Notes: generated from the sequence alone by a model not told the origin. A stretch of 64,000 nt of DNA from Clostridia bacterium (GCA_017501645.1 JAFVWN010000065.1:1-64000); one strand, 5' to 3'. Shown: positions 14,121 through 23,246, counted from the first letter of the stretch. Numbers and translations are program-made.

Positions 14121-17100
14121 ATGAAAAAATTTATCACTACTGACGGAAACTCTGCTGCATCATCAATGGCATATATGCTAAGCGAGATGGCTCTTATTTA
14201 TCCAATAACTCCATCTTCACCAATGGCTGAGAATATTGATGCATATGCAAGCAAAAACAAACTTAATATCTTAGGCAATAAAGTATCTGTAATAGAAATG
14301 CAAAGTGAAGCAGGTGCAGCTGGTGCTCTTCACGGAGCTTTGACTGGCGGAAGTCTAGCAACAACATTCACATCTTCACAAGGATTACTTTTGATGCTTC
14401 CTAATATGTATAAAATTGCAGGCGAACTTCTTCCTTGTACTATGCATGTTGCCGCAAGAACAATAGCAACTCACGCACTCTCTATCTTTGGAGACCACAG
14501 TGATGTTATGGGTGCAAGAAGCACTGGCTTTTGTATGCTTGCAAGCTCTTCTGTTCAAGAAGCACAAGATATGGCTCTTATAAGCCACATTGCAAGCTTA
14601 AAAAGTTCTCTTCCTTTTATGCACTTCTTTGACGGCTTTAGAACTAGTCACGAAATTAACACCATTGAAGCGATTGATGAAAGTGTTGTAAAAGCTCTTA
14701 CTCCATATGATGCAATTAATGCGTTTAAAGCAAGGGCCCTCACCCCTTCTAGCCCAACACAAAGAGGCACTGCTCAAAATGAAGACATTTATTTCCAAGC
14801 AAGAGAAGCTTCAAACAAGTTCTATAACGCAGTACCAACAATTGTTGAGCAAACTTTTAAGGATTTCTATAAGTTAACAGGAAGAAAATATAGTTCATTT
14901 GAATATTATGGTTCAAAAGAGGCTGAATGCATTGTTATAGCAATGGGTTCTGGCGCTGACACTGTTATAAAACTTACAGAAGCACTTGCCTCAAAAGGTG
15001 AAAAAGTTGGCGCAATAAAAGTAAGATTATATAGACCTTTTAACAGCAAAGCTTTACTTTCAAAAATACCAAGCACAGTAAAAACCATTACTGTTCTTGA
15101 CAGAACTAAAGAAAGTGGTGCAACTTTTGAACCTCTTGCACTTGATGTTATTTCTGCCCTAAATGAATATGGTCTTAACATTCAAGTTCTTGGTGGAAGA
15201 TACGGACTTTCTAGTAAAGAATTTACTCCAAGTCACGCTTATGCAGTGTTTGAAAATATGTACGCTAAAAAACCTAAAAACCACTTCACTGTTGGTATTG
15301 ATGATGATGTAACTTTCACATCTTTAAGCGTAAAAAAACACATCAATCTTCAAGACCCAAGTGAAATTAAGTGTAAATTCTTTGGTCTTGGAAGTGACGG
15401 AACAGTAAGTGCAAACAAAAACACAGTAAAAATCATTGGCGAAGAAGCAGGACTTAATGGTCAAGCATATTTTGTTTATGACAGTAAAAAGTCAGGAAGC
15501 GTTACAACTTCTCATATGAGACTCAGCAAAAACAAAATTGTCGCTCCATACCTCATTGAAGAAAGCGACTTTATTGCTTGTCACAACAAGACATTCCTTC
15601 ACAAATTTAATGTTCTAAATGGTATTAAAAAGAATGGTACATTCCTTCTTAACAGCTCTTGGACCGATAGAGAACTTGAAAAGGAACTTCCTGATAGTGT
15701 AAAGAAAGAAATTGCCGAAAAGAACTTACATTTCTACATTATTGACGCAGAAAGCCTTGCCTCTAAAGTTGGTCTTAACCGAAGAATCAATCTCATTATG
15801 CAAACAGCATTCTTTGCACTCTCTGGAATACTTCCTATCAATAAAGCTATTACATTAATTAAAGAAGCAGCAAGAAAATCTTACGCATCAAAAGGCGAGC
15901 ATATTCTTCAAATGAATATAACAGCTATTGATAATGCTCTTAATGAACTTCGTGAAGTTAAATATCCAAAAGAATGGAAAAACATTGAAGTTAAAGAGAA
16001 AAAAGAAAAGATTAAAGACCCTTATTACACAGACTATATTAAACCTATCCTCACCCTTTCTGGCGACAGCTTAAAAGTTTCAAGTTTTAACCCTACAGGC
16101 GAAGTTCCTACAGGTACAACAGCTTACGAAAAGAGAAATGTTGCAACCGCTCTTCCTTGTTGGAATAGTGAAAAGTGTATTGAATGTAACCAGTGTGCTT
16201 TAGTCTGCCCACACGCTTGTATTAGACCATATCTTGTACCAAGCGGAAGTGAAGAAAGCAAAAAACTTGGCGGAAAACCAGCACTTGGCGTTCCTGGATA
16301 TGATTTTGTAATGCAAGTAAGTCCTATGGACTGTACTGGTTGTGGAAACTGCGCAAATATCTGCCCTGCAAAAGACAAAGCTCTTAATATGGTTAAAGTT
16401 GAAAGTATTATTGACCAAGAAATAAAAAATTACAATCTTGTTAAAGATGTTAAAAACCCTCAAACAATATTTAGAACAGATACAATTAAAGGCAGTCAGT
16501 TCAACGAGCCATTGTTTGAGTTTTCTGGAGCTTGTGCTGGTTGCGGAGAAACACCATATATTAAACTCTTAACTCAACTTTATGGCAAGAACTTAATTAT
16601 TGCTAATGCTACAGGTTGTTCAAGTATTTATGGCGGATCTTCCCCTACTTGCCCATACACAAAAACAAAAGATGGCTATGGACCAGCTTGGGCAAACAGC
16701 TTGTTTGAAGACAACGCAGAATTTGGCTTAGGAATTAAAAAATCTGCAGATAAAAATCGTGAAACTTTAGTAAATGAGGTAAAGAAAGCAATAACAAATA
16801 ACTCTTTACCTGAAAGACTTCGTGTACTATTTACTGATTGGCTTCCTTTAGAAAAGAAAACTCAATCTCTTGCAGAGAATATAAGAAGAGAACTTGCAAG
16901 ACTTTGCAAAGCTAATCCAACAGACCAAATTAAAACGCTTTATTCTTTATCTGCAAGCCTTTTTGACAGTACTGTTTGGATTATTGGCGGAGACGGATGG
17001 GCTTATGACATTGGTTTTGGAGGTCTTGACCATGTGCTCCACTCTAACGAAAAAATTAGAATTTTAGTTCTTGACACTGAAGTTTATTCTAATACTGGCG

Positions 17101-17591
17101 GTCAAGCAAGTAAAGCAACCCCTATGGGTGCAACTGCAAAGTTTGCTAGTGGTGGAAAACTTACAAATAAGAAAGACCTTGGTGCTATTGCAATGAATTA
17201 TCCAAATGTTTATGTTGCAAGCGTATCTCTTGGTGCAAATATGCAACAAACAATAACCGCCCTAAAAGAAGCTGAGGAACACAACGGCCCTTCAATTGTT
17301 ATTGCCTACTGTCCTTGCATTAACCACGGCACAGACCTTTCTAAAACAAATGACCAACAAAAAGATGCTGTTCTTGCAGGTTACTGGAATTTATATAGAT
17401 ACAATCCAAATACAGGACTTACTATTGACCCGCCTGCACCAAATATGGCATATGTAGACTTCATAAAAACACAATCAAGATACTTTACTCTCGCAAAGAG
17501 CAATCCTGAAACAGCAACAAGATTATTTGCCAATGCAGAAAGTTATGCGAAAAACAGATTCAACAAATATGTAAAACTTGCACAAAAATAA
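14121..17591 (+). CDS. nifJ: Pyruvate:ferredoxin (flavodoxin) oxidoreductase
   Basis: The single-chain 1156-residue enzyme converts pyruvate and CoA to acetyl-CoA and CO2 and reduces ferredoxin, the hallmark of anaerobic fermentation. It shows the N-terminal domain (YPITPSSPMAE), two ferredoxin-type 4Fe-4S motifs near residues 680-690 (CIECNQCALVCP) and 737-750 (CTGCGNCANICP), the cysteines of the third cluster (GACAGCGE near 802; GCSSIYGGSSPTCP), and the thiamine diphosphate motif GGDGWAYDIGFGGLDH near 955. It is full length for the family and transcribed alone against the flow of its neighbours. With pyk, pgk and tpiA in this window it completes glycolysis to acetyl-CoA. Confidence 0.97.
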   Translation: MKKFITTDGNSAASSMAYMLSEMALIYPITPSSPMAENIDAYASKNKLNILGNKVSVIEMQSEAGAAGALHGALTGGSLATTFTSSQGLLLMLPNMYKIAGELLPCTMHVAARTIATHALSIFGDHSDVMGARSTGFCMLASSSVQEAQDMALISHIASLKSSLPFMHFFDGFRTSHEINTIEAIDESVVKALTPYDAINAFKARALTPSSPTQRGTAQNEDIYFQAREASNKFYNAVPTIVEQTFKDFYKLTGRKYSSFEYYGSKEAECIVIAMGSGADTVIKLTEALASKGEKVGAIKVRLYRPFNSKALLSKIPSTVKTITVLDRTKESGATFEPLALDVISALNEYGLNIQVLGGRYGLSSKEFTPSHAYAVFENMYAKKPKNHFTVGIDDDVTFTSLSVKKHINLQDPSEIKCKFFGLGSDGTVSANKNTVKIIGEEAGLNGQAYFVYDSKKSGSVTTSHMRLSKNKIVAPYLIEESDFIACHNKTFLHKFNVLNGIKKNGTFLLNSSWTDRELEKELPDSVKKEIAEKNLHFYIIDAESLASKVGLNRRINLIMQTAFFALSGILPINKAITLIKEAARKSYASKGEHILQMNITAIDNALNELREVKYPKEWKNIEVKEKKEKIKDPYYTDYIKPILTLSGDSLKVSSFNPTGEVPTGTTAYEKRNVATALPCWNSEKCIECNQCALVCPHACIRPYLVPSGSEESKKLGGKPALGVPGYDFVMQVSPMDCTGCGNCANICPAKDKALNMVKVESIIDQEIKNYNLVKDVKNPQTIFRTDTIKGSQFNEPLFEFSGACAGCGETPYIKLLTQLYGKNLIIANATGCSSIYGGSSPTCPYTKTKDGYGPAWANSLFEDNAEFGLGIKKSADKNRETLVNEVKKAITNNSLPERLRVLFTDWLPLEKKTQSLAENIRRELARLCKANPTDQIKTLYSLSASLFDSTVWIIGGDGWAYDIGFGGLDHVLHSNEKIRILVLDTEVYSNTGGQASKATPMGATAKFASGGKLTNKKDLGAIAMNYPNVYVASVSLGANMQQTITALKEAEEHNGPSIVIAYCPCINHGTDLSKTNDQQKDAVLAGYWNLYRYNPNTGLTIDPPAPNMAYVDFIKTQSRYFTLAKSNPETATRLFANAESYAKNRFNKYVKLAQK

Positions 17592-17627
17592 GCAAGAATT
17601 TTACAAATAAATAAATTTTACACAATA

Positions 17628-17656
17628 AAAAGGAACAGTTTTAAACTGTTCCTTTT
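17628..17656. terminator. Bidirectional terminator between nifJ and rplI
   Basis: AAAAGGAACAGTT and AACTGTTCCTTTT form a strong hairpin with A and T runs on both sides, between two convergent genes. Confidence 0.9.
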
Positions 17657-17666
17657 TATATTAAAT

Positions 17667-18110
17667 CTATGCCTTAACAACTGTTAAGTTGATGCTACCG
17701 TTTACACCTTTATATAGCTTAACTGGAACTTTGTATTCTCCAGCAACCTTGATTGGTGAAGATAAATCAATTTTCTTCTTATCTATATCATAACCCATTT
17801 TTGCAAGTTCTTCTGCAATCTCTTTTGGACCAACAGAGCCAAAAGTTTTACCATTCTCACCCATTTTAACAGCAAGTGTAACCATAATGCTCTCAAGTTT
17901 CTTAGCGAGAACTTTTGCAGCTTCTGTTTCTTCTTTAATTCTTTTTGCTTCAAGAGCTTTTTCTTGAGCATTAATATTCAAGTTTCCAGTGCTTGCAGGT
18001 ACAGCAAGTTTATTTTTTAGTAAAAAGTTATTTGCATAACCATCACTAACATTAATAATGTCGCCCTTTCTACCTTGACCTTTAACATCTTTAGATAAAA
18101 TAACTCTCAT
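17667..18110 (-). CDS. rplI: 50S ribosomal protein L9
   Basis: L9 is a two-domain protein of the large subunit. The 147 residues from the ATG at 18110 match family length: N-terminal [20 protein letters not shown], the central helix, and a C-terminal RNA-binding domain containing [11 protein letters not shown]. The longer frame (to 18170) would add 20 unrelated residues that overlap the promoter. GGAGGC lies 7 bp upstream of this ATG. Unlike many Firmicutes it is not linked to gdpP or dnaB but stands alone. Confidence 0.97.
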   Translation of the reverse strand: MRVILSKDVKGQGRKGDIINVSDGYANNFLLKNKLAVPASTGNLNINAQEKALEAKRIKEETEAAKVLAKKLESIMVTLAVKMGENGKTFGSVGPKEIAEELAKMGYDIDKKKIDLSSPIKVAGEYKVPVKLYKGVNGSINLTVVKA

Positions 18111-18141
18111 TTTTATAGCCTCCAAAATACTTAGTATCTTT

Positions 18142-18170
18142 ATTATACTAATCAAACCCCATAAAGTCAA
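18142..18170 (-). promoter_or_regulatory. Promoter of rplI
   Basis: TTGACT (18165-18170), 17 bp, TATAAT (18142-18147) on the minus strand. Confidence 0.85.
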
Positions 18171-18235
18171 ACAAAATTAAAACTCACATAAAAAAGACCT
18201 AGTTACAAAGATTGTTTGGATTTATTCTAACATTT

Positions 18236-18470
18236 TTGCATAATCATTTTTAATTCTTAATTTTTCATTTATATAATAACTATCAACAATTCATCATTTA
18301 TCATTCTTCTTTCATCACTGCAAAACTGCCAAGTTTTGGCTTATACTCTCCCCCTTTGGTGCAAGCACCACCTTTCCCCCGTCCGGGGGCACCAAGATAA
18401 TTGAAGTTTGTTTTTAATTGTATATTAACATTCCCTAATTCATCATTCTTCATTTTTCATTCATCATTGT
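18236..18470. repeat. Dispersed repeat block with GC-rich hairpins
   Basis: Copies of ATTCATCATT / ATTCTTCATT flank a more GC-rich core at about 18350-18405 with GGTGCAAGCACC and CCCCCGTCCGGGGG inverted repeats. The core stands out from its AT-rich surroundings and could be a small non-coding mobile element. The block lies between the rplI promoter and the terminator of surface gene 3. No ORF is visible. Confidence 0.6.
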
Positions 18471-18471
18471 A

Positions 18472-18500
18472 TAAAAAAATAGAGGTCACCCTCTATTTTT
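18472..18500 (-). terminator. Terminator of surface gene 3
   Basis: AAAATAGAGG / CCTCTATTTT hairpin with T run on the minus strand, abutting the stop codon. Confidence 0.85.
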
Positions 18501-19981
18501 TATATACTAATTCTTAATGCCGGACGCACGCCGTAATTGCAGTCCGTGACATAATAAGTGGTGGAGAGGAAGCCACCAGCAGTAACATCGCAGGCAGAAG
18601 AAGCCAACGGACCCGCCGAACGGGTCCAGTAATAGCAGGTTCCTCCACTTGGATGTGTTGCTGTTACATATGAGGTGTTTGTAAACTTATAACAATAATT
18701 CCCTAACGTAAAGTCCGTTGGACTACATAGCATTTTTGTGTTAGTGTTTGTAAATAATCCTGCACTATTATAGTAGTCCCAATATGATAAACAATATATT
18801 TTATCTTCGGTTGTAACACCTGTCGTGTTGCTTGTTGCCGTATCATAATTTCCGGTTATATTATTCCCCACTGTCGTTGTAGATATTAATTCTTGCTCGC
18901 CACTTGTAAATGCACTTGTATAGAATGTGCCATTGAGCCATGTTCGAAGTTCGCTGTTTATCCATTGATTTGGGTCATCACTGGTTCCCGCTGTTCCGTC
19001 TGCATCTGTGTTACTTGTATAAAATCGTATATCCGCTGTTAGTGCTAAATAACTCATTATTTCAAGTTCGCTATCACTTCCGCTTGTATATGCTTCATAG
19101 TTTAAGATTATCCACCTTATTGGTTCTACTTTGAACCATGTATATTCTGTTGTACTAGATGACCCCACAGTTTCCCCGTTTAAATATGTGTAACTGCTAC
19201 TATACACATATCTATTTCCTCTTGCATATATGTTTCCATCTGTATACTGATATGCTTGCCATGTCCTTGTTCTTACTGTATATGTATTCACTGCTGTTGG
19301 ACTATTACTATTATACCAACTCTCTAAGGTTGTATTCATGCTTGAACCAACATATGTTTGCGGATAGTTTCCAAAATCCACATAGTACATATTCAATCCA
19401 GCACTTGGATTTCCCACAGCAATAGTGTCCGTTGATATTGACACATTTGTTACTATCTCTACACTATTCTCATCTATTACTGTATCTGCACTTATATTTA
19501 CTATTGCTCCTTCTTCTGCATAAATTGATGGACCATAATTTGCAGTGTTTCCTGTTATTGTCCCTGCATTTATATTACAAGTTCCTCCAGATGACACATA
19601 TATTGCTCCTCCATAAGTTGCACTACAACCTGTTAGTGTTCCTCCTTCCATTGTAAAAGTCGCTCCCTCACTTATAAAGATTGCTCCTCCATATGTGTTT
19701 GTATGGTTTTGTATTGTTCCTCCAATCATTATAAATGTTGAGTCTGGCTCAAGAAACACTGCTCCGCCTTTATAACTTGTGCTTTGTCCTTGTGCAGGAG
19801 ATGTTTCATCTGCCATTGCAAAATAATTTGCTTCATATCTTGTTTTATTGACTGGAACCTTTTCTTTTTCTACTTTTTCAGTTTTATTACCGTTTGAAAT
19901 CATAAGAAAAGACATACATAAACTTGTTATGCACATTATTGGTAATATTATTGTTAATAATATCTTAAATCTTTTCTTCAT
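18500..19981 (-). CDS. Exported surface protein, GGA beta-helix repeats plus DUF6273-like domain
   Basis: This 493-residue protein is a paralogue of the product of 4695-6155. Residues 1 to about 175 (signal-anchor, linker and GGAIYVS-GGT units) are nearly identical to it. The remainder is a diverged DUF6273-like domain (FGNYPQTYVGSS, VEPIRWIILN, LRTWLNGTFYTSAF, ending GVRPALRISI) rich in Ser, Thr and Tyr. The ATG is preceded by AGGGGGCGAG. The ~210-bp upstream region is a dispersed repeat block headed by poly-G promoter element 2. Similar repeat blocks lie on both sides of the gene, which suggests a cassette. Function as a surface adhesin or decoy is inference. Confidence 0.75.
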   Translation of the reverse strand: MKKRFKILLTIILPIMCITSLCMSFLMISNGNKTEKVEKEKVPVNKTRYEANYFAMADETSPAQGQSTSYKGGAVFLEPDSTFIMIGGTIQNHTNTYGGAIFISEGATFTMEGGTLTGCSATYGGAIYVSSGGTCNINAGTITGNTANYGPSIYAEEGAIVNISADTVIDENSVEIVTNVSISTDTIAVGNPSAGLNMYYVDFGNYPQTYVGSSMNTTLESWYNSNSPTAVNTYTVRTRTWQAYQYTDGNIYARGNRYVYSSSYTYLNGETVGSSSTTEYTWFKVEPIRWIILNYEAYTSGSDSELEIMSYLALTADIRFYTSNTDADGTAGTSDDPNQWINSELRTWLNGTFYTSAFTSGEQELISTTTVGNNITGNYDTATSNTTGVTTEDKIYCLSYWDYYNSAGLFTNTNTKMLCSPTDFTLGNYCYKFTNTSYVTATHPSGGTCYYWTRSAGPLASSACDVTAGGFLSTTYYVTDCNYGVRPALRISI

Positions 19982-20050
19982 TCTCGCCCCCTATTAAATG
20001 GCTCAATGTAATTGGAATTAGTTTTTACATTTATGCAATAAATATCCGCA

Positions 20051-20160
20051 ATTCATCATTTATCATTCTTCATTCATCACTGTTTTTAAACCCTTCGGGT
20101 TTTGTTCCTGCGGAAAGCGAAAACAAGTTTCGCCTTCATTCTTCATTCATCATTAAAAAA
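20051..20160. repeat. Dispersed repeat block in the leader of surface gene 3
   Basis: The block contains ATTCATCATT-type motifs, the hairpin AAACCCTTCGGGTTT (20088-20102) and GCGAAAACAAGTTTCGC (starting near 20117). The phrase with GGAAAGCGAAAACAAG is repeated at about 37853-37874. If element 2 is a promoter, this is transcribed as a ~200-nt leader. The rest of 19982-20304 holds only element 2 and the start region of the DUF1540 gene. Confidence 0.65.
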
Positions 20161-20194
20161 ACAAATTATTTTTGCTTTCTCTCTTCCTGATACT

Positions 20195-20226
20195 AGTCTA
20201 CCCCCCCCCCCCCGATTTTTTGTCAA
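20195..20226 (-). promoter_or_regulatory. Poly-G spacer promoter-like element 2
   Basis: On the minus strand TTGACA (20221-20226) and TAGACT (20195-20200) are separated by 20 bp: the same 7-base flank length as element 1 plus thirteen G. At ten G the spacing would be the optimal 17 bp. It points to the surface gene at 18500-19981, whose start is ~215 bp downstream. The tract length in this assembly predicts a weak or off state. Confidence 0.6.
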
Positions 20227-20304
20227 GCAATTTAAGTTCTTATTTCAAAAATATTGAATAAAAACATTATGTTTTTTACAAACTATCATAAAAAGGAGAT
20301 AATT

Positions 20305-20592
20305 ATGTTTGATTTAAAATGTAAAAGACAAGGTTGTAAATTCAATCAAAATTGTAACTGCACAGCACACAATGTAAAAGTTGACAACACCACTAAATGT
20401 GAAACCTATGAAGACAGTAAAAATCCACAAATGCAACAAGATAAAATACCTCAACCACCAACAAGAAAAAACATCTGTGTTTCTTGTGATGCAAAATGTC
20501 TTTTTAATCAAGACCACACCTGCAAAGCCAATGGAATTACAGTAATAACAAATGACTTTGCCCCTGAATGCTGTACATTTCTACCAAAATAA
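20305..20592 (+). CDS. Small cysteine-rich protein, two DUF1540 domains
   Basis: The 95-residue protein contains two tandem DUF1540-type units, each with four cysteines: C-K--GCKFNQNCNCTA...C and CDAKCLFNQDHTCKA...C. The CxFN...C.A pattern is the family signature in Clostridia; metal binding is suspected but not established. The ATG at 20305 has AAAAGGAGATAATT as RBS; the longer frame from 20254 ignores it. A terminator follows directly. Confidence 0.8.
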   Translation: MFDLKCKRQGCKFNQNCNCTAHNVKVDNTTKCETYEDSKNPQMQQDKIPQPPTRKNICVSCDAKCLFNQDHTCKANGITVITNDFAPECCTFLPK

Positions 20593-20616
20593 AAAGAGCA
20601 ATTGCTCTTTTTTTGT
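20591..20616 (+). terminator. Terminator of the DUF1540 gene
   Basis: AAAAAGAGCAATTGCTCTTTTT, a perfect palindrome with a T run on the plus side. Confidence 0.85.
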
Positions 20617-20660
20617 TACTTTTTTGTTTAAAAATCAACAACATTGTGCAAAAATTATAT

Positions 20661-20888
20661 ATGATAAAATATATTTCTGTAATTGCAAAAATGTCTAGCA
20701 CTGGAAAAGTTTCACCGCTTTCAATCATTTGGGAAGACGGCAGAGAATTTTCTATTGATAAAATTATTGATTGTCGTCCTAAAGCATCCACAAAAGGCGG
20801 TGGAAAGGGTCTTCGCTATACTGTTAAAATTAAAGGTCAAGAAAAGTATTTATTCTTGAACGAATACCTTTGGTTTATCGAATTATAG
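20661..20888 (+). CDS. Small conserved clostridial protein of unknown function
   Basis: About 75 residues containing VIAK...IIWEDGREFSIDKIIDCRPKAS, GGGKGLRYTVKIKG and a terminal WFIEL. I know this pattern as a small protein common in Clostridia without assigned function. The start is uncertain. ATG 20661 keeps the conserved VIAK segment but has no RBS and overlaps an extended -10 (TGATAAAAT, 20664-20669). ATG 20691 would lose VIAK. It converges on dinB, from which it is separated by only 80 bp. Confidence 0.65.
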   Translation: MIKYISVIAKMSSTGKVSPLSIIWEDGREFSIDKIIDCRPKASTKGGGKGLRYTVKIKGQEKYLFLNEYLWFIEL

Positions 20889-20969
20889 ACCTTTTTGCTA
20901 GTTCCAAACACTAATCTCACATCTTTAATCTTATACAATTTCTTTGTCTATTTTTTAATAAATTTATTT

Positions 20970-22226
20970 TTACCAGCTATCAACTTCTCCTCCAGTTTTC
21001 TCTTTACTTAAAGCACCTAAATCACCCTTTATATTCATTTCTGCAAGATGGCTGTCTGTAAGCATAATGCCTTTATTTATAATGGTTCTGCCAAACCTAT
21101 CTCGCATATGTTCAATTGTTTCTTCAAGCTTGACTAGTTTGTTTCTTTTTGTATTATCTGTGCAAAAATCAAGTTGTTCTTGGTCTGTGAAATCACTTAC
21201 AGACACACCGAGTCCTCTTATTAACAAACCTCCCCACGAAAAATGCTTTTTAAACAACGAAAAAGCCTCATTTGCTATTTCCGTACTAAGACAAGTGGGT
21301 CTATCAAACTTTTTAGTCCTCATAACACTATGTAGGTCATTTGTAGTTATTGTGAGAGAGACCGTTCTCGCAAACTTAAAACCGTCATTTTTCATTCTCG
21401 AACAAACACTTTCGCTTAAAAGAGTTAAAAGAGCATAGACATCATCATCTGTTACAATATCCCTATAATAAGTAATGCTATTACCAACAGACTTTATTTC
21501 CTCCCTATCCTCATATGCTCTCACAGGGTCTTGGTCTTGCCCCCTTGCATACGCTTGAAGAACCTCACCCCACTTACCTAGTTTACTCACAAGAATTTTT
21601 TTGCTGAATGTTGCAAGTTCACCAATGGTTTTTATTGTAAGTTTTTCTAATTTCTCTTTCGTTGCTCTTCCAACATATAAAAGGTCACTTGCTGGAAGTC
21701 TCCACACCATTTGCTTAAAATTGTCTTTATCAATAATTGTAACGGCATCCGGCTTTTTTATATCCGAACCAAGTTTTGCAAAAACCTTATTAAAACTTAC
21801 GCCAATTGAAACGGTAAGTCCAATTTCTTCCTTTACTCTTTTTCTAATTTCTTCCGCTATAAGATACCCATCACCATTGTGTCTTGGAGAAGTTGTAACA
21901 TCAAGCCACGCCTCATCAATACCAAAGGGTTCAACTTGGTCTGTATAATCAAGATATATCTTTCTTACAGCTCTTGAATACTTTAAATACATATCGTGTC
22001 TTGCTGGAACACAGACAATCCCAGGACAAAGTTTTTCAGCTTCAAAAATAGGCATACCTGTTTTAACACCCGCCTTTTTTGCCAGCATATTTTTTGCCAG
22101 CACTATACCATGCCTATCCTCTTTCTTCCCACAAACAGCAACAGCTTTACCCTGAAGCTCTGGGTTTAATAGACACTCAACAGACGCATAAAAATTATTC
22201 AAATCCGAATGCAATATTGTTCTCAT
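20970..22226 (-). CDS. dinB: DNA polymerase IV (Y family)
   Basis: A translesion polymerase of ~418 residues. It has the catalytic Asp in LHSDLNNFYASVE at the N-terminus, the palm motif GIDEAWLDVT near residue 105 and VSIGVSFNKVFAKLGSDIKKP near residue 150, followed by helix-hairpin-helix thumb and little-finger domains. I chose ATG 22226; the upstream TTG at 22244 adds six residues and overlaps the promoter. The -10 TATAAT lies 6 nt before this ATG, and no RBS is present, so the message may be leaderless. A LexA-type box lies between -35 and -10, which predicts SOS control. Confidence 0.95.
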   Translation of the reverse strand: MRTILHSDLNNFYASVECLLNPELQGKAVAVCGKKEDRHGIVLAKNMLAKKAGVKTGMPIFEAEKLCPGIVCVPARHDMYLKYSRAVRKIYLDYTDQVEPFGIDEAWLDVTTSPRHNGDGYLIAEEIRKRVKEEIGLTVSIGVSFNKVFAKLGSDIKKPDAVTIIDKDNFKQMVWRLPASDLLYVGRATKEKLEKLTIKTIGELATFSKKILVSKLGKWGEVLQAYARGQDQDPVRAYEDREEIKSVGNSITYYRDIVTDDDVYALLTLLSESVCSRMKNDGFKFARTVSLTITTNDLHSVMRTKKFDRPTCLSTEIANEAFSLFKKHFSWGGLLIRGLGVSVSDFTDQEQLDFCTDNTKRNKLVKLEETIEHMRDRFGRTIINKGIMLTDSHLAEMNIKGDLGALSKEKTGGEVDSW

Positions 22227-22232
22227 AGTTTT

Positions 22233-22261
22233 ATTATATATCAAACAAATGTTCTAAGCAA
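22233..22261 (-). promoter_or_regulatory. dinB promoter with LexA-type SOS box
   Basis: TTGCTT (22256-22261), 17 bp, TATAAT (22233-22238) on the minus strand. The spacer contains AGAACATTTGTTTG (22242-22255), matching the Gram-positive LexA box CGAAC-N4-GTTYC at all core GAAC and GTT positions. Binding there would occlude the promoter. Confidence 0.7.
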
Positions 22262-22345
22262 GTGTTTTTTACCATTTTTCATATTTGTTTTTAACAAAAA
22301 TTCATAAAAAAATTAAAAAAGGTTATTTTTTTAGGCTCAAAAGAT

Positions 22346-22374
22346 TTTATTTTTCAAAAATACTATGATATAAT
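22346..22374 (+). promoter_or_regulatory. Extended -10 promoter of the methyltransferase gene
   Basis: TTTATT (22346-22351), 17 bp, TATAAT (22369-22374) with an upstream TG (TGATATAAT). The RBS TGGAGG follows at 22386-22391. Confidence 0.7.
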
Positions 22375-22399
22375 ACTAGTAAATATGGAGGTTTTACTC

Positions 22400-23143
22400 A
22401 TGGAACAATATGTTGCAAATTCTTTTGACAAAAACTATGCAGCCGCTTGGAGTGCTGACCAAGGTGGCTTTTCTTACCAATTGGCACAAAATTTACTTAA
22501 CTATTTAAGTAGAAATAAAATCGTAGCAAAATCTTGTCTTGATATTTGCTGTGGTACTGGCGAGTTTTTAAGTTACTTTGCAAAAGCTGGTCTTGCTTGT
22601 GCCGGTACTGAAGTTGCTAAGAGTATGGTTGAATATTCTCTTGCAAAATACCCAAACATTGCTTTTACCCTTGCAAATAAAATTAACGACATCCCTGTAA
22701 AAGGCAAATTCGATATTATCACTTGTAACCACGATGTTATCAATATGCTTGAAAGATTTAGCGAGTGGGAAGCAATGTTTAAAGAAGTTCACTCTACTCT
22801 TAACAAAAATGGTATCTTTATGTTTGACTTCTATACTAAGAAGAAACTTGAGAACTGGAACGAAGTTGTGTACGAATCAAGTGAAGCTATGGACCATGTT
22901 CGCTCTATCAAAAAAGGTATGGATAACAAGTGCGTAATCGAAGAAATATATTATGTAAAAAATAAAGAAGACCTTTATAATAAAACTTTTGACATTATGG
23001 TTGAATCTTATTTTGAAAATGAACAAATTTTTGACGCTCTTAAAAAAGCCGGTTTCAAAACTATAGAAATTTGTGATTTCTCTCTTGAAAAAACATCTAA
23101 CTATAATGACAGAAATCGTATCCACATCATTGCTAAAAAGTAA
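22400..23143 (+). CDS. Class I SAM-dependent methyltransferase
   Basis: The 247-residue protein has motif I LDICCGTGEFLSYFAKAG (~residues 45-62), the acidic strand-2 residue in GTEVAKSMVEY, and motif IV FDIITCNHDVINML. These place it in the Methyltransf_25/11 group. The substrate cannot be named. ATG 22400 follows TGGAGGTTTTACTC; the ATG at 22385 overlaps that RBS. It is monocistronic, with its own promoter and terminator, and divergent from dinB. Confidence 0.85.
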   Translation: MEQYVANSFDKNYAAAWSADQGGFSYQLAQNLLNYLSRNKIVAKSCLDICCGTGEFLSYFAKAGLACAGTEVAKSMVEYSLAKYPNIAFTLANKINDIPVKGKFDIITCNHDVINMLERFSEWEAMFKEVHSTLNKNGIFMFDFYTKKKLENWNEVVYESSEAMDHVRSIKKGMDNKCVIEEIYYVKNKEDLYNKTFDIMVESYFENEQIFDALKKAGFKTIEICDFSLEKTSNYNDRNRIHIIAKK

Positions 23144-23147
23144 TTTT

Positions 23148-23180
23148 TTAAGCCCCTACTTTTGTAGAGGCTTTTTCTTT
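23148..23180 (+). terminator. Terminator of the methyltransferase gene
   Basis: AAGCCCCTAC / GTAGAGGCTT hairpin followed by five T. Confidence 0.8.
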
Positions 23181-23217
23181 TCTTCCCCACTTTACTCCAC
23201 ATTAAAAATATATGGTA

Positions 23218-23246
23218 TTGACTTTTTATTCGTTTAGTGATACACT
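23218..23246 (+). promoter_or_regulatory. Promoter of the 139-residue protein gene
   Basis: TTGACT (23218-23223), 17 bp, TACACT (23241-23246); RBS GGAG then AAAGGATTATT before the ATG at 23292. Confidence 0.65.

Noticed and set aside
18350..18405. Insertion sequence remnant
   Set aside because: It has GC-rich inverted repeats but no transposase fragment or target duplication that I can see; recorded only as a repeat.
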